Notes under the pieces: model-generated
Told to the model about the DNA's origin: nothing
Database searches by the model: none
What the model saw: only the letters and a program-made list of their open reading frames with translations
Position numbers and translations under genes: made by a program
Shown: positions 7,095 to 15,527 of the stretch, piece by piece
Position numbering within the stretch: position 1 is the stretch's first letter
How the letters are laid out: the number at the start of each line of letters is the position of its first letter
Assembly: GCF_036174265.1 (NCBI RefSeq)
Contig: NZ_CP108055.1
Coordinates: 6,572,001 to 6,636,000, forward strand
Direction: 5' to 3'
Origin: Streptomyces sp. NBC_00285
Lineage (GTDB): Bacteria > Actinomycetota > Actinomycetes > Streptomycetales > Streptomycetaceae
DNA: 64,000 bases

Positions 7095-9950
7095 GTGGAC
7101 GACTATGCGGGTCGGGTACTCGCCGACCGTTACCGCTTGCCGCTGCCTCCGTCCGACGAGTACGAACTCACCGATTCGCGCGCCTTCGACACCTACAGCG
7201 GCCAGGAAGTCCTCGTCAGGCAGATTCCGTTGCCCGAGGTCGTCGAGGCGGAGGTGCTCGACGCGGAGGGGCTGCCCGAGGGGTTCACGGCCCGGGACCC
7301 CCGTGCCGCGCGGCGGACCTCGGGGCGGGGCGGTACACGCCGGCCCACGGAGCCTGCGGTTCGGCGAGCGGTGGACGCGGCGCAGGCCGCCGCGCGGATC
7401 CCCGACCATCCTCGGCTCGACCAGGTCTTCGACGTGTTCGCCGAGGGCGGTTCGCTGTGGATCGTCAGCGAACTGGTGTCCGCACGGCCGCTGTCGGCGT
7501 TGCTCGCCGAGAAGCCGTTGTCGCCGTACCGGGCGGCCGAGATCGCCTCCGACGTCCTCATGGCGCTGCGGGTGCTGCACGCGCACGGCTGGGTGCACCG
7601 CAACATCACCGCCCGCACGGTACTTGTCTGCGACGACGGCCGGGTCATGCTGACGGGCCTCGCGGTCGGCGCGGCGGAGGAGGCACTGTGCGGCTACGAC
7701 CCGGTGCCGGCCGAGGCGGGCGAATGGGGCGCCGGGGACGGGGAGTTCGGGGCTGGGGCGGGCACGGGGCCGGGTGACGGTTCGGTCGAGGCTGCCCCGA
7801 GGCCGGACGGAGGGTTCCGTGGACCCGGTGGCCCGGGCGGAACCGACGGCCCGGGTGCGGCGGACGGACGTAGGGGATCTGGTGGTCACGGGGGGCCCGG
7901 GCAGTCCGTGACCGCGGCCGGTGGGTTCGGTGCCGCGGGCAGGTCCGGGGTCGCCGGGGTGCCTGGCGCAGCGGGCGGTCCGGGGGCGGGTGACGGGGCA
8001 CCGGGTGCCGCGGCCGGATTCGGTGAGACCGATTCCGACCCCGAGGCGGCCCGGCGGGCGGCGATCGAGGCGCGGGAGGCCCGCGGGCTGCCCAGCGCCG
8101 GAGTGGAGGCGGCGGACGGGGGCGGTTCGTCCGCCGCGCTGGTCCGACGGGACCCCGACGGCGGTACGGACATCAGGGCGGCGCGGGCGGGAGCGATCGC
8201 CGCGTATCGCGCGGGCGCACGAGCAGCGGCCCGGGTCCAGGAAACACAGAGCGGCCGCGCGGCCCTCCCGGGAGCACGCCCGGTACCGGACGACGACCCG
8301 ACCGCCGACCAGGGCAACGGCGCAGCTCGGACATACTCGTCGGCGGACGGTGCGGGACAGTCGCCGTACCCGTCGGCGAACGGTTTCGCCCCGTCGCCGT
8401 ACCCCTCGACGAGCGGTGTGGCACAGCCCCCGTATCCGGCCGGGAACGGGATCGAGCACCTGCCCGGCCCCCTTCCTCAGGGCCAGACAGCCGACGCCTA
8501 TGGCGTGCGGCCCACCTCCTGGCACGGAGCCGCGCCGCGCAGCGGGGGCGGCGGGATGGCTCAGGGGGGTGCGGCACCCGCGGTCGAAGGTCACGTTCCC
8601 GCGCTCGGGGCCGCGTCTGCCGGTGGTCCTGCGGCTGAGCTCTCCAAAGACTCCGCCCCCACCCGCTGGGAAGACCTCACCCCCGTGGCACCCCCCGCCC
8701 GCCGCGGACCGGCCACCGCGCTCGCCGCCGAGCGGGCCCGGCAGGCCCGGATGGCTGTGGTCGGGCCCGTCACCGAGCGGTGGGCGCCGGAGCAGGCCGG
8801 GCCGGTGCACGAGAACTGGCAGCTCGCCGCGCCCATCGGGCCCGCGACCGACCTGTGGGCTCTCGGGGCGCTGTTGTTCCGGGCCGTCCAGGGGCATGCG
8901 CCCTACCCCGAGGAGTCGACGGCCGAGCTGGTGCAGCTGGTGTGTGCCGAGCCGCCCGCCTTCGCGGAGGAGTGCGGGCCGCTGAGGCCGGTCGTGGAGT
9001 CGTTGCTGCGGCAGGACCCGACCGAGCGGCTGGAGTTCGAGGAACTGCGGGGCTGGGTGCGGTCGCTGGTGCGGTCCGCGCCGGAGCCGGAGGCCGGCGT
9101 GCATGTCGTCGCCGCACCGCCCGTAAACGCGAGCCGGCTGCCGATCGTGCGCCGCCGGGGCGAGTTGGTGCGCAGGCGGCGTGCCGGGCTGCCCGCGACC
9201 AGTGCGCACGGACGGCACAAGCGGGCCCGGGAGGAGGCCGCCCCCTCGCCGCGGCGCCTCGGCCGCACCCTGCTGTTGTTCATCCTGTTGGCGCTGGCCG
9301 CGGCGATCGCGTACGCCATGTACTTCATGCCCAGGTCGAACCCCGACGACAAGGGCGCCGCCCAGCGGACCGGTACCACCAGTCAGGCCGGTCCCGCGGA
9401 GTCCCCGGAGGCCAGCAGCGAGCCACGGCCCGACCAGACCACCCCCGCGCCGTCGAGGACCAGCGCCGCCGAGACGCAGACCGCCGGGCCCGAGGTCGCC
9501 GACGGATTCATCCTGCGTACGGACGCCGAGGGCTTCAAGGTCGCCGTGGCCAACGGCTGGACCCGCACCCCGAGGAACGGCCGCGGCCAAGTGGTCTACT
9601 CGCAGGGCAGCTTCGAGCTGATCGTCATCCCGGGCCGGGACACCGCGGCCGCGGACGGCAGCGACCCGATGGTCTACCAGCGGGAGAAGGAACCCGAGCT
9701 CCAGCCCTACCGCGACTCCAGCTGGGCCACCGCCACCGGGCTGAAGTCGATCCAGGTGGGCACGAAGAGCATGGCCGAGGGACAGTTCACCTGGACCGGC
9801 GACGACGGGCGCGAGCTGTACGTGCGCAACCTCGCGATACTGATCGGCGGCAAGTACCACGTGGTGCAGGTCCGCGGCCCGGAGGCGGAGCGGGACGAGG
9901 TGAGCCGGCTGTACGACCAGGCTTCGGCCACGTATCAGGTCACCGGCTGA
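7095..9950 (+). CDS. membrane-anchored pseudokinase with a long insertion inside the C-lobe
   Basis: 951 residues. It has the kinase fold but has lost every catalytic motif: no GxGxxG loop (LPLPPSDEYEL instead), the VAVK lysine is R42, HRD is HRN near residue 169, and DFG is replaced by TGL near 187. Between that point and the DLWALGALLFRA helix F (near 580) lies a Gly/Ala/Pro/Ser-rich insertion of about 380 residues. Helix F to the end of the kinase fold is followed by one membrane helix (about 721-743) and an extracellular domain of the same type as its neighbours (GFKVAVANGW). GTG start with GGGGGAGG at 4-base spacing. By analogy pseudokinases act as scaffolds or allosteric partners; here it probably pairs with the adjacent kinases. 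Confidence 0.9.
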   Translation: MDDYAGRVLADRYRLPLPPSDEYELTDSRAFDTYSGQEVLVRQIPLPEVVEAEVLDAEGLPEGFTARDPRAARRTSGRGGTRRPTEPAVRRAVDAAQAAARIPDHPRLDQVFDVFAEGGSLWIVSELVSARPLSALLAEKPLSPYRAAEIASDVLMALRVLHAHGWVHRNITARTVLVCDDGRVMLTGLAVGAAEEALCGYDPVPAEAGEWGAGDGEFGAGAGTGPGDGSVEAAPRPDGGFRGPGGPGGTDGPGAADGRRGSGGHGGPGQSVTAAGGFGAAGRSGVAGVPGAAGGPGAGDGAPGAAAGFGETDSDPEAARRAAIEAREARGLPSAGVEAADGGGSSAALVRRDPDGGTDIRAARAGAIAAYRAGARAAARVQETQSGRAALPGARPVPDDDPTADQGNGAARTYSSADGAGQSPYPSANGFAPSPYPSTSGVAQPPYPAGNGIEHLPGPLPQGQTADAYGVRPTSWHGAAPRSGGGGMAQGGAAPAVEGHVPALGAASAGGPAAELSKDSAPTRWEDLTPVAPPARRGPATALAAERARQARMAVVGPVTERWAPEQAGPVHENWQLAAPIGPATDLWALGALLFRAVQGHAPYPEESTAELVQLVCAEPPAFAEECGPLRPVVESLLRQDPTERLEFEELRGWVRSLVRSAPEPEAGVHVVAAPPVNASRLPIVRRRGELVRRRRAGLPATSAHGRHKRAREEAAPSPRRLGRTLLLFILLALAAAIAYAMYFMPRSNPDDKGAAQRTGTTSQAGPAESPEASSEPRPDQTTPAPSRTSAAETQTAGPEVADGFILRTDAEGFKVAVANGWTRTPRNGRGQVVYSQGSFELIVIPGRDTAAADGSDPMVYQREKEPELQPYRDSSWATATGLKSIQVGTKSMAEGQFTWTGDDGRELYVRNLAILIGGKYHVVQVRGPEAERDEVSRLYDQASATYQVTG

Positions 9951-10143
9951 CGGTCGCGGCGGTCCCCGCGGGAAGGTTGCCGGCTGAAGTGCACCGCCGT
10001 CGGACGCCGTACCGGCGCCCTCGGTTCACTGGTGCTTCGCGGAAGCGACAACCGTCACAGTGAGGTCTCCTTGACGCCCCCCTGGTTCCCCTCGGCGCGG
10101 GCCGGTCCTTAGTCTGACTGGGTCAAGAGCATTGCGGGGAAAC

Positions 10144-11934
10144 GTGGATCAGATGCAGGGCCTGCTGCTGGCGGGGCGCTACCGGCTCGCCGACCCGATA
10201 GGCAAGGGCGGCATGGGCCGGGTCTGGCGTGCCCACGACGAGGTACTGCACCGGGCCGTGGCGATCAAGGAGTTGACCGCCGCGCTCTACGTTTCCGAGA
10301 GCGACCAAGGTGTCCTGCTCGCCCGTACCCGTGCCGAGGCCCGTGCGGCCGCCCGGATCAACCACTCGGCCGTCGTCACCGTGCATGACGTGCTCGATCA
10401 CGACGGCCGGCCGTGGATCGTGATGGAGCTGGTCGAGGGCCGCTCGCTGGCCGACGCCGTCAAGGAGGACGGCCGGGTCGAGGCACGTGAGGCGGCCCGG
10501 ATCGGGCTGTGGGTGCTGCGGGCCCTGCGCGCCGCGCACTCCGCCGGGGTACTGCACCGGGACGTGAAGCCCGGCAACGTTCTCCTCGCGCAGGACGGCC
10601 GCGTCCTGCTCACCGACTTCGGCATCGCCCAGATCGAGGGCGACACCACCATCACCCGCACCGGAGAAGTCGTCGGTTCGGTGGACTACCTCGCCCCCGA
10701 GCGGGTCCGCGGTGCCGACCCCGGCCCGTCCGCCGATCTGTGGGCGCTGGGTGCCACGCTGTACACGGCGGTCGAGGGACGGTCGCCGTTCCGCCGTACG
10801 ACCCCGCTGACCACCATGCAGGCGGTCGTCGATGAACAGCCCGACGAGCCGCGCAACGCCGGCGCGCTCGGGCCCGTCATCGCCGCCCTGCTGCACAAGG
10901 ACCCCGCCGTACGGCCCGGAGCGGCCGAGGCCGAGCAGATGCTCGCCGAGGCGGCGGAGGGTCGGCGACCGAACGCGGCCCAGGCATATGTGCCGACGCA
11001 ACATGTGGGTTCCCGCCATGAGCCGGGGGCGTACAGCGGATCCCACAGTGGGCCGAACACATCGGTCACGGGTACGCCGGTCAGCGGCACGGGGTATCCC
11101 TCGGGCTCGGGCCCGCCGCACGCCCCCGGCTCGGGACCCTCGTACCCCTCGGGTTCGGGACCGACGTACCCCCACGGCACGGGACCGTCGTACTCCTCGG
11201 GTTCGGGACCGTCGTACCCGCAGGCGACCGGTGTCACGAGCATCGGCCCCCCGCACCAGACCGGCACAGGTCCCGTGGCTCAGTCCGGGCGCCGGCGCCT
11301 GCGTTCCCTCGCGCTGGTCGTCGCGCTCGCCGCGATCGTCAGTGCGGGGACCGCGATCGGGCTGCAGACATGGGACGAGGGGCGAGACAAGGGCGGTACG
11401 CCGGGCTCGTCGAGTGCCGCGCCCAGCACCACGCCGACGAAGAGCACGAGCGGCGGGGTCCCGGCCGGCTGGCAGCGGCGCAACGATCCCGTGGGCTTCA
11501 CCGTGTATCTGCCCAAGGGCTGGAAGCGGTCGGTCTTCGGGACCCCCGCCGACGGCCTGACCCAGATCGACTACTCGCCGGACGACGGCAGGCACTTCAT
11601 CCGGATCGCCGTCGACACCGCGCCGGACTTCCTCGATCCCCTCGCGCACCAGCGCAGCCTGCAACTGCAGATCCAGGGGCTCAAGGACTACCAGCTCGTG
11701 AGCATGGTCGAGAACACCTACCGGGACCGCACGGGCGCCCGGTGGGAGTACACCTGGACCGCGCTGGCCAAGGACATCCCCTTCCCCGGGCCGCGCAGGG
11801 CCGTGGAGGAGACGTACATATCCCGGGACGGCGCCGAGTACGCGATCTACATGTCGTCGCCCGCGAAGAGCTGGCCGACCACCAGCAAGCAGTTCCAGAC
11901 CGTGCTCCAGAGCTGGATCGAGCCGAACAGCTGA
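10144..11934 (+). CDS. transmembrane Ser/Thr protein kinase 3 (PknB type)
   Basis: 596 residues. Intact kinase domain about 10-270: GKGGMG (20-25), K42, HRDVKPGN (D140), DFG (D158), SVDYLAPER. The cytoplasmic linker carries short repeats of the form GSGPSYP/GTGPSY (about residues 320-370), then a membrane helix near 385-405 and an extracellular domain with the shared motif GFTVYLPKGW. Start: GTG 10144 with GGGGA 3-4 bases upstream; TTG 10132 and ATG 10153 are in frame. A TAGTCT box at 10110-10115 may be the -10 element, so the gene could have its own promoter although it follows the pseudokinase by only 193 bases. Confidence 0.92.
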   Translation: MDQMQGLLLAGRYRLADPIGKGGMGRVWRAHDEVLHRAVAIKELTAALYVSESDQGVLLARTRAEARAAARINHSAVVTVHDVLDHDGRPWIVMELVEGRSLADAVKEDGRVEAREAARIGLWVLRALRAAHSAGVLHRDVKPGNVLLAQDGRVLLTDFGIAQIEGDTTITRTGEVVGSVDYLAPERVRGADPGPSADLWALGATLYTAVEGRSPFRRTTPLTTMQAVVDEQPDEPRNAGALGPVIAALLHKDPAVRPGAAEAEQMLAEAAEGRRPNAAQAYVPTQHVGSRHEPGAYSGSHSGPNTSVTGTPVSGTGYPSGSGPPHAPGSGPSYPSGSGPTYPHGTGPSYSSGSGPSYPQATGVTSIGPPHQTGTGPVAQSGRRRLRSLALVVALAAIVSAGTAIGLQTWDEGRDKGGTPGSSSAAPSTTPTKSTSGGVPAGWQRRNDPVGFTVYLPKGWKRSVFGTPADGLTQIDYSPDDGRHFIRIAVDTAPDFLDPLAHQRSLQLQIQGLKDYQLVSMVENTYRDRTGARWEYTWTALAKDIPFPGPRRAVEETYISRDGAEYAIYMSSPAKSWPTTSKQFQTVLQSWIEPNS

Positions 11935-11992
11935 CGGAGTTGGCCGGTCACCGTCCCGGAGGGCGTTCATCCGCTGCGGCATGATGGGGCGC

Positions 11993-13648
11993 ATGGGGAC
12001 CGAGGGGGACACCTTCCGTGTGATCGCGGGCCGATACCGCCTGGAGGCGAGGATCGGGCGCGGCGGCATGGGCGTGGTCTGGCGGGCGACCGACCAGCTG
12101 CTCGGCAGGCAGGTGGCCGTCAAGGAGATCCCGCTCGACGAGACGCTCTCCGCCGAGGATGCCCGGCTCCAGCGCGACCGCACCCTGCGCGAGGCCGGTG
12201 CCGTCGCCCGGCTGCGGCATCCGCACGTCATCGTGGTCCACGACGTCGTCGAGCAGGACGAACGGCCTTACATCGTCATGGAGTTGATCGACGGCGGCTC
12301 CCTCGCCGACCGGATCTCCGCGCAGGGTCCGGTGGATGCCGCGGAGGCCGCCCGGATCGGCGCCGACCTGCTGAGCGCGCTGCACGCCGCGCACACGGCC
12401 GGGGTCCTGCACCGGGACATCAAACCCGCCAACGTCCTCGTCGAGTCCGGCACCGGCCGGATCGTCCTCACCGACTTCGGCATCGCCCAGGTCGCGGGCG
12501 CCACCACGCTCACCGAGACCGGCTCCTTCGTCGGCTCGCCCGAGTACACGGCGCCCGAGCGGATGTCCGGCGCCGCGACCGGCCCGGAGGCCGACCTCTG
12601 GTCGCTGGGCGCGCTGCTGTGCACGGTCCTGAGCGGCGAATCGCCGTTCCGCCGCGACTCGTTGGGCGGCATCCTGCACGCCGTCGTCATCGACGAGATC
12701 CGGCCGCCCACACAGGCCGCGCCGCTCCTTCCCGTCGTACGCGGCCTGCTGGAGAGGGATCCCGGGCGGCGGCTGGACGCCGTGGAGGCCGAGCGGATGC
12801 TGCGCGCGTTCCGGGAGACGGGGCGTACGCCGCCGCGCCGGGCGCCCGAGCGGTCGTACACGCCGACCCAGCGGGATGTCCCGCTACGACGGTCCGCGGC
12901 GCGGCGGGAGTCCTCGCCAGGGCGGTCCCCGGCGCCGGAACGGTCCGGGAGCGGTGGGTCCGCGGGGCAGGCGCGGTCGGGGCGGCGCGTGCTCATGGCG
13001 GGGCTGCTGGTTGCCGCGGTGGCGGGAGCGGGGGTGTCGGCGGCGTTGCTGATGGACCGGGGGGACGGTGGCGGCCGTACGACGACGAGCAGTTCGGCGC
13101 CTGCGACACCCACGGGCGGTTCCGCGCCCGTGACGTCCACGGAGGCGTCCGGACCCGGGACTCCCACGGGCGCCTCCTCTCGTCCGCCCGCCGCGCCCCT
13201 CCCTTCCGCTCCCTCCGGCTACCGCGTCGCCGAGGAGCCGGCCGGGTTCGCGCTCGCCGTGCCGGACGGGTTCACCCGTCAGGTGCAGGGGAAGCGGGTC
13301 TTCTACCTGTCGCCCGGGGAGGTCTTCCGCCTCGGCATCAAGGTCACCGCGCCCGAGGTCGGCGGCCCGCTGGAGGTGATGCGGCGCGCCGCGGCCAAGG
13401 GGCCCGGAACCAACCCCGGTTACCGCGCCGGCCGGGTCACCTCGACCACGCACCGCGGACACCCCGCCGCGCTCTGGGAGTTCACCTGGGACGGCTTCAG
13501 CGCGGCTGAGGGTGCCCGGCACACCTACGACCTGTGCTGGGAGGAGGACGGGCGGCTGTACGACGTGTGGGTGTCGGCGCCCGTCGGCAAGGTGCGGGAG
13601 GCGAAGGAGTACTTCGACGTCGCGTTGGACACCTTCGTGCGGACATAG
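11993..13648 (+). CDS. transmembrane Ser/Thr protein kinase 4 (PknB type)
   Basis: 551 residues. Kinase domain about 10-275 with GRGGMG (22-27), K44, HRDIKPAN (D142), DFG (D161) and SPEYTAPER. A short Arg/Ser-rich linker leads to a membrane helix near 333-352, a Thr/Ser/Pro stalk, and an extracellular domain starting GFALAVPDGF, homologous to those of the neighbouring kinases. It begins only 58 bases after the previous stop, so co-transcription is likely. Three in-frame ATGs (11981, 11984, 11993) precede the conserved region; 11993 is a guess, as none has a strong ribosome site. Confidence 0.92.
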   Translation: MGTEGDTFRVIAGRYRLEARIGRGGMGVVWRATDQLLGRQVAVKEIPLDETLSAEDARLQRDRTLREAGAVARLRHPHVIVVHDVVEQDERPYIVMELIDGGSLADRISAQGPVDAAEAARIGADLLSALHAAHTAGVLHRDIKPANVLVESGTGRIVLTDFGIAQVAGATTLTETGSFVGSPEYTAPERMSGAATGPEADLWSLGALLCTVLSGESPFRRDSLGGILHAVVIDEIRPPTQAAPLLPVVRGLLERDPGRRLDAVEAERMLRAFRETGRTPPRRAPERSYTPTQRDVPLRRSAARRESSPGRSPAPERSGSGGSAGQARSGRRVLMAGLLVAAVAGAGVSAALLMDRGDGGGRTTTSSSAPATPTGGSAPVTSTEASGPGTPTGASSRPPAAPLPSAPSGYRVAEEPAGFALAVPDGFTRQVQGKRVFYLSPGEVFRLGIKVTAPEVGGPLEVMRRAAAKGPGTNPGYRAGRVTSTTHRGHPAALWEFTWDGFSAAEGARHTYDLCWEEDGRLYDVWVSAPVGKVREAKEYFDVALDTFVRT

Positions 13649-13727
13649 GGGGTGATAGGCCGCGTCGCGAGTCACGGGTCTGTGACCGGAACGCGTTCCC
13701 TGTGGAAGCGGAGGCCTCTGGCGCGAT

Positions 13728-15371
13728 ATGGATGAACCCATGAGCAGCAGCGGGGGAGTCGGCCACGAGCCCGACGAGACGACGAGTTACGTTCTGCAAC
13801 CTCCCAGACCCACGTCGGCCCAGGTGTCGGCCCCGCCGTCGCACGCGCAGCCGGACCTGCAGCCGAGTGAGCGGCCCGAACCGGGCGTCGGCAGGCTGAT
13901 CGCGGGTCGTTACCGGCTGCTCGCCAAGCTCGGGCACGGTGGCATGGGTACGGTGTGGCGGGCCAAGGACGAGACGGTGGACCGTGAGGTGGCCGTCAAG
14001 GAACCCCGCATCCCGGAGCATCTTCCCCGGCGCGAACAGGCAAACGCTTTTGAGCGGATGCGGCGCGAGGCGCGTGCCGCGGCCCGGCTCGACCATCCCT
14101 CCGTCGTGAACGTGTACGACGTGGCGGTCGTGGACGACCGGCCGTGGATCGTGATGGAGCTGGTGAGGGGCCGTTCGCTGGGCGACGCGCTGCAGGAGGG
14201 CACGCTCGGGGCGCGGGAAGCGGCGAGAATCGGCCTCGACGTACTCGGCGCACTGGAGGCCGCGCACGCGGCGGGCATCCTGCACAGGGATGTGAAACCG
14301 GACAACGTCCTGCTCGGCCGGTACGGCAGGGTCGTCCTCACCGACTTCGGCATAGCCCAGATCGAGGGCGAGACCAGCCTGACCGACACCGGCGGCTTCG
14401 TCGGCTCGCCCGAGTACATCGCCCCCGAGCGGGTCCTCGGCCAGCGTCCCGGCCCGGCCTGCGACCTGTGGTCCCTCGGGGTGGTCCTGTACGCGGCGAC
14501 GGAGGGCGTCTCGCCGTTCCGTCGCAGCAACACCCCCGCGACCCTCCAGTCCGTCCTCAACGCCACACCCGCACCGCCCGCCTCCGCGCACGGCCCGCTC
14601 GCCGACGCCGTCAACGGCCTCCTCCAGAAGGACCCGGCGCGCCGCCCGAACGCCGCGCAGGTCCGTGCGCTGCTGGAAGCCGCCGCCGACCCGCCCGCTC
14701 CCGAACCCACGCAGCCCGTGCGGCTCGCGCAGGACCCACCGCCCGCACGAGGTGTCCGGCTGGGCCGCAAGGGGTGGCTCGGGCTGGGGGCGGCGGTCGT
14801 CGCGGCCGCGGTGGGTGCGTATCTGCTGCTCGCGGATCCGTTCGCGGGGCCGCTGCCGGACGGCTGGACGAAGAAACACACCAAGGACGTGGCCGCGACA
14901 CTGGCGGTGCCGAAGGAGTACCGGGCCACCCTGCCGGACCGGAAGACGGACAAGGGCCACTGGATCACGTACGCCGACTACAGCGGCAGCATCTGGATCG
15001 GCCTGAAGCTGGACCGCAGGGCCGAGGACACCTCCCACGCCATCGCGGGCTCCGCGGCCGCCGAGATGTACGCCGACGACGGCAAGTTCAAGGAGAGCGG
15101 GGACTACGACCTCAGCATGCCGGAGGCGCCGAAGACCCGCCCCGAGGACCAGACGTACCAAGGTGGGAAGGCCGCCAGGAACACCGTCACGTACGACACC
15201 ACCGACAGCCAGAACCCGCGCCCGCGCGAACTCCAGCTCTTCTACTACCGCACCTCCACCGGAGACATGTACACGCTCACCGTCAGCTATCCCGGCAAGG
15301 GCGACTTCACCCAGCGGGGACGTGAAGTGGCGAGGGCGGCGATCGCGAACCTGGACGTGGACAAGCTCTGA
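13728..15371 (+). CDS. transmembrane Ser/Thr protein kinase 5 (PknB type)
   Basis: 547 residues. Unlike its neighbours it has a 55-residue Pro/Ser-rich N-terminal tail before the kinase domain. Kinase motifs are complete: GHGGMG (69-74), K91, HRDVKPDN (D188), DFG (D206), SPEYIAPER. The linker is short, the membrane helix is at about 349-367, and the extracellular domain opens DGWTKKHTKDVAATLAVP, a more diverged version of the shared module. ATG 13728 is used; ATG 13740 is in frame. The tail may be an autophosphorylation or docking segment (inference). Same strand and 79 bases from kinase 4. Confidence 0.92.
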   Translation: MDEPMSSSGGVGHEPDETTSYVLQPPRPTSAQVSAPPSHAQPDLQPSERPEPGVGRLIAGRYRLLAKLGHGGMGTVWRAKDETVDREVAVKEPRIPEHLPRREQANAFERMRREARAAARLDHPSVVNVYDVAVVDDRPWIVMELVRGRSLGDALQEGTLGAREAARIGLDVLGALEAAHAAGILHRDVKPDNVLLGRYGRVVLTDFGIAQIEGETSLTDTGGFVGSPEYIAPERVLGQRPGPACDLWSLGVVLYAATEGVSPFRRSNTPATLQSVLNATPAPPASAHGPLADAVNGLLQKDPARRPNAAQVRALLEAAADPPAPEPTQPVRLAQDPPPARGVRLGRKGWLGLGAAVVAAAVGAYLLLADPFAGPLPDGWTKKHTKDVAATLAVPKEYRATLPDRKTDKGHWITYADYSGSIWIGLKLDRRAEDTSHAIAGSAAAEMYADDGKFKESGDYDLSMPEAPKTRPEDQTYQGGKAARNTVTYDTTDSQNPRPRELQLFYYRTSTGDMYTLTVSYPGKGDFTQRGREVARAAIANLDVDKL

Positions 15372-15527
15372 CCGCCGGCCACCACGCAGCTTGCGACGCC
15401 GTGTCCGGGCGGGAGCGACATCTGACGCGAACCGGCCGGGCGACACGAGCGACACGGGCGCCGTCGCCTCGCCGCCCGGCCGGGACTCGCGTCGACAAGA
15501 AGTGGCCCTGCGGGGTACTGATGAGGC

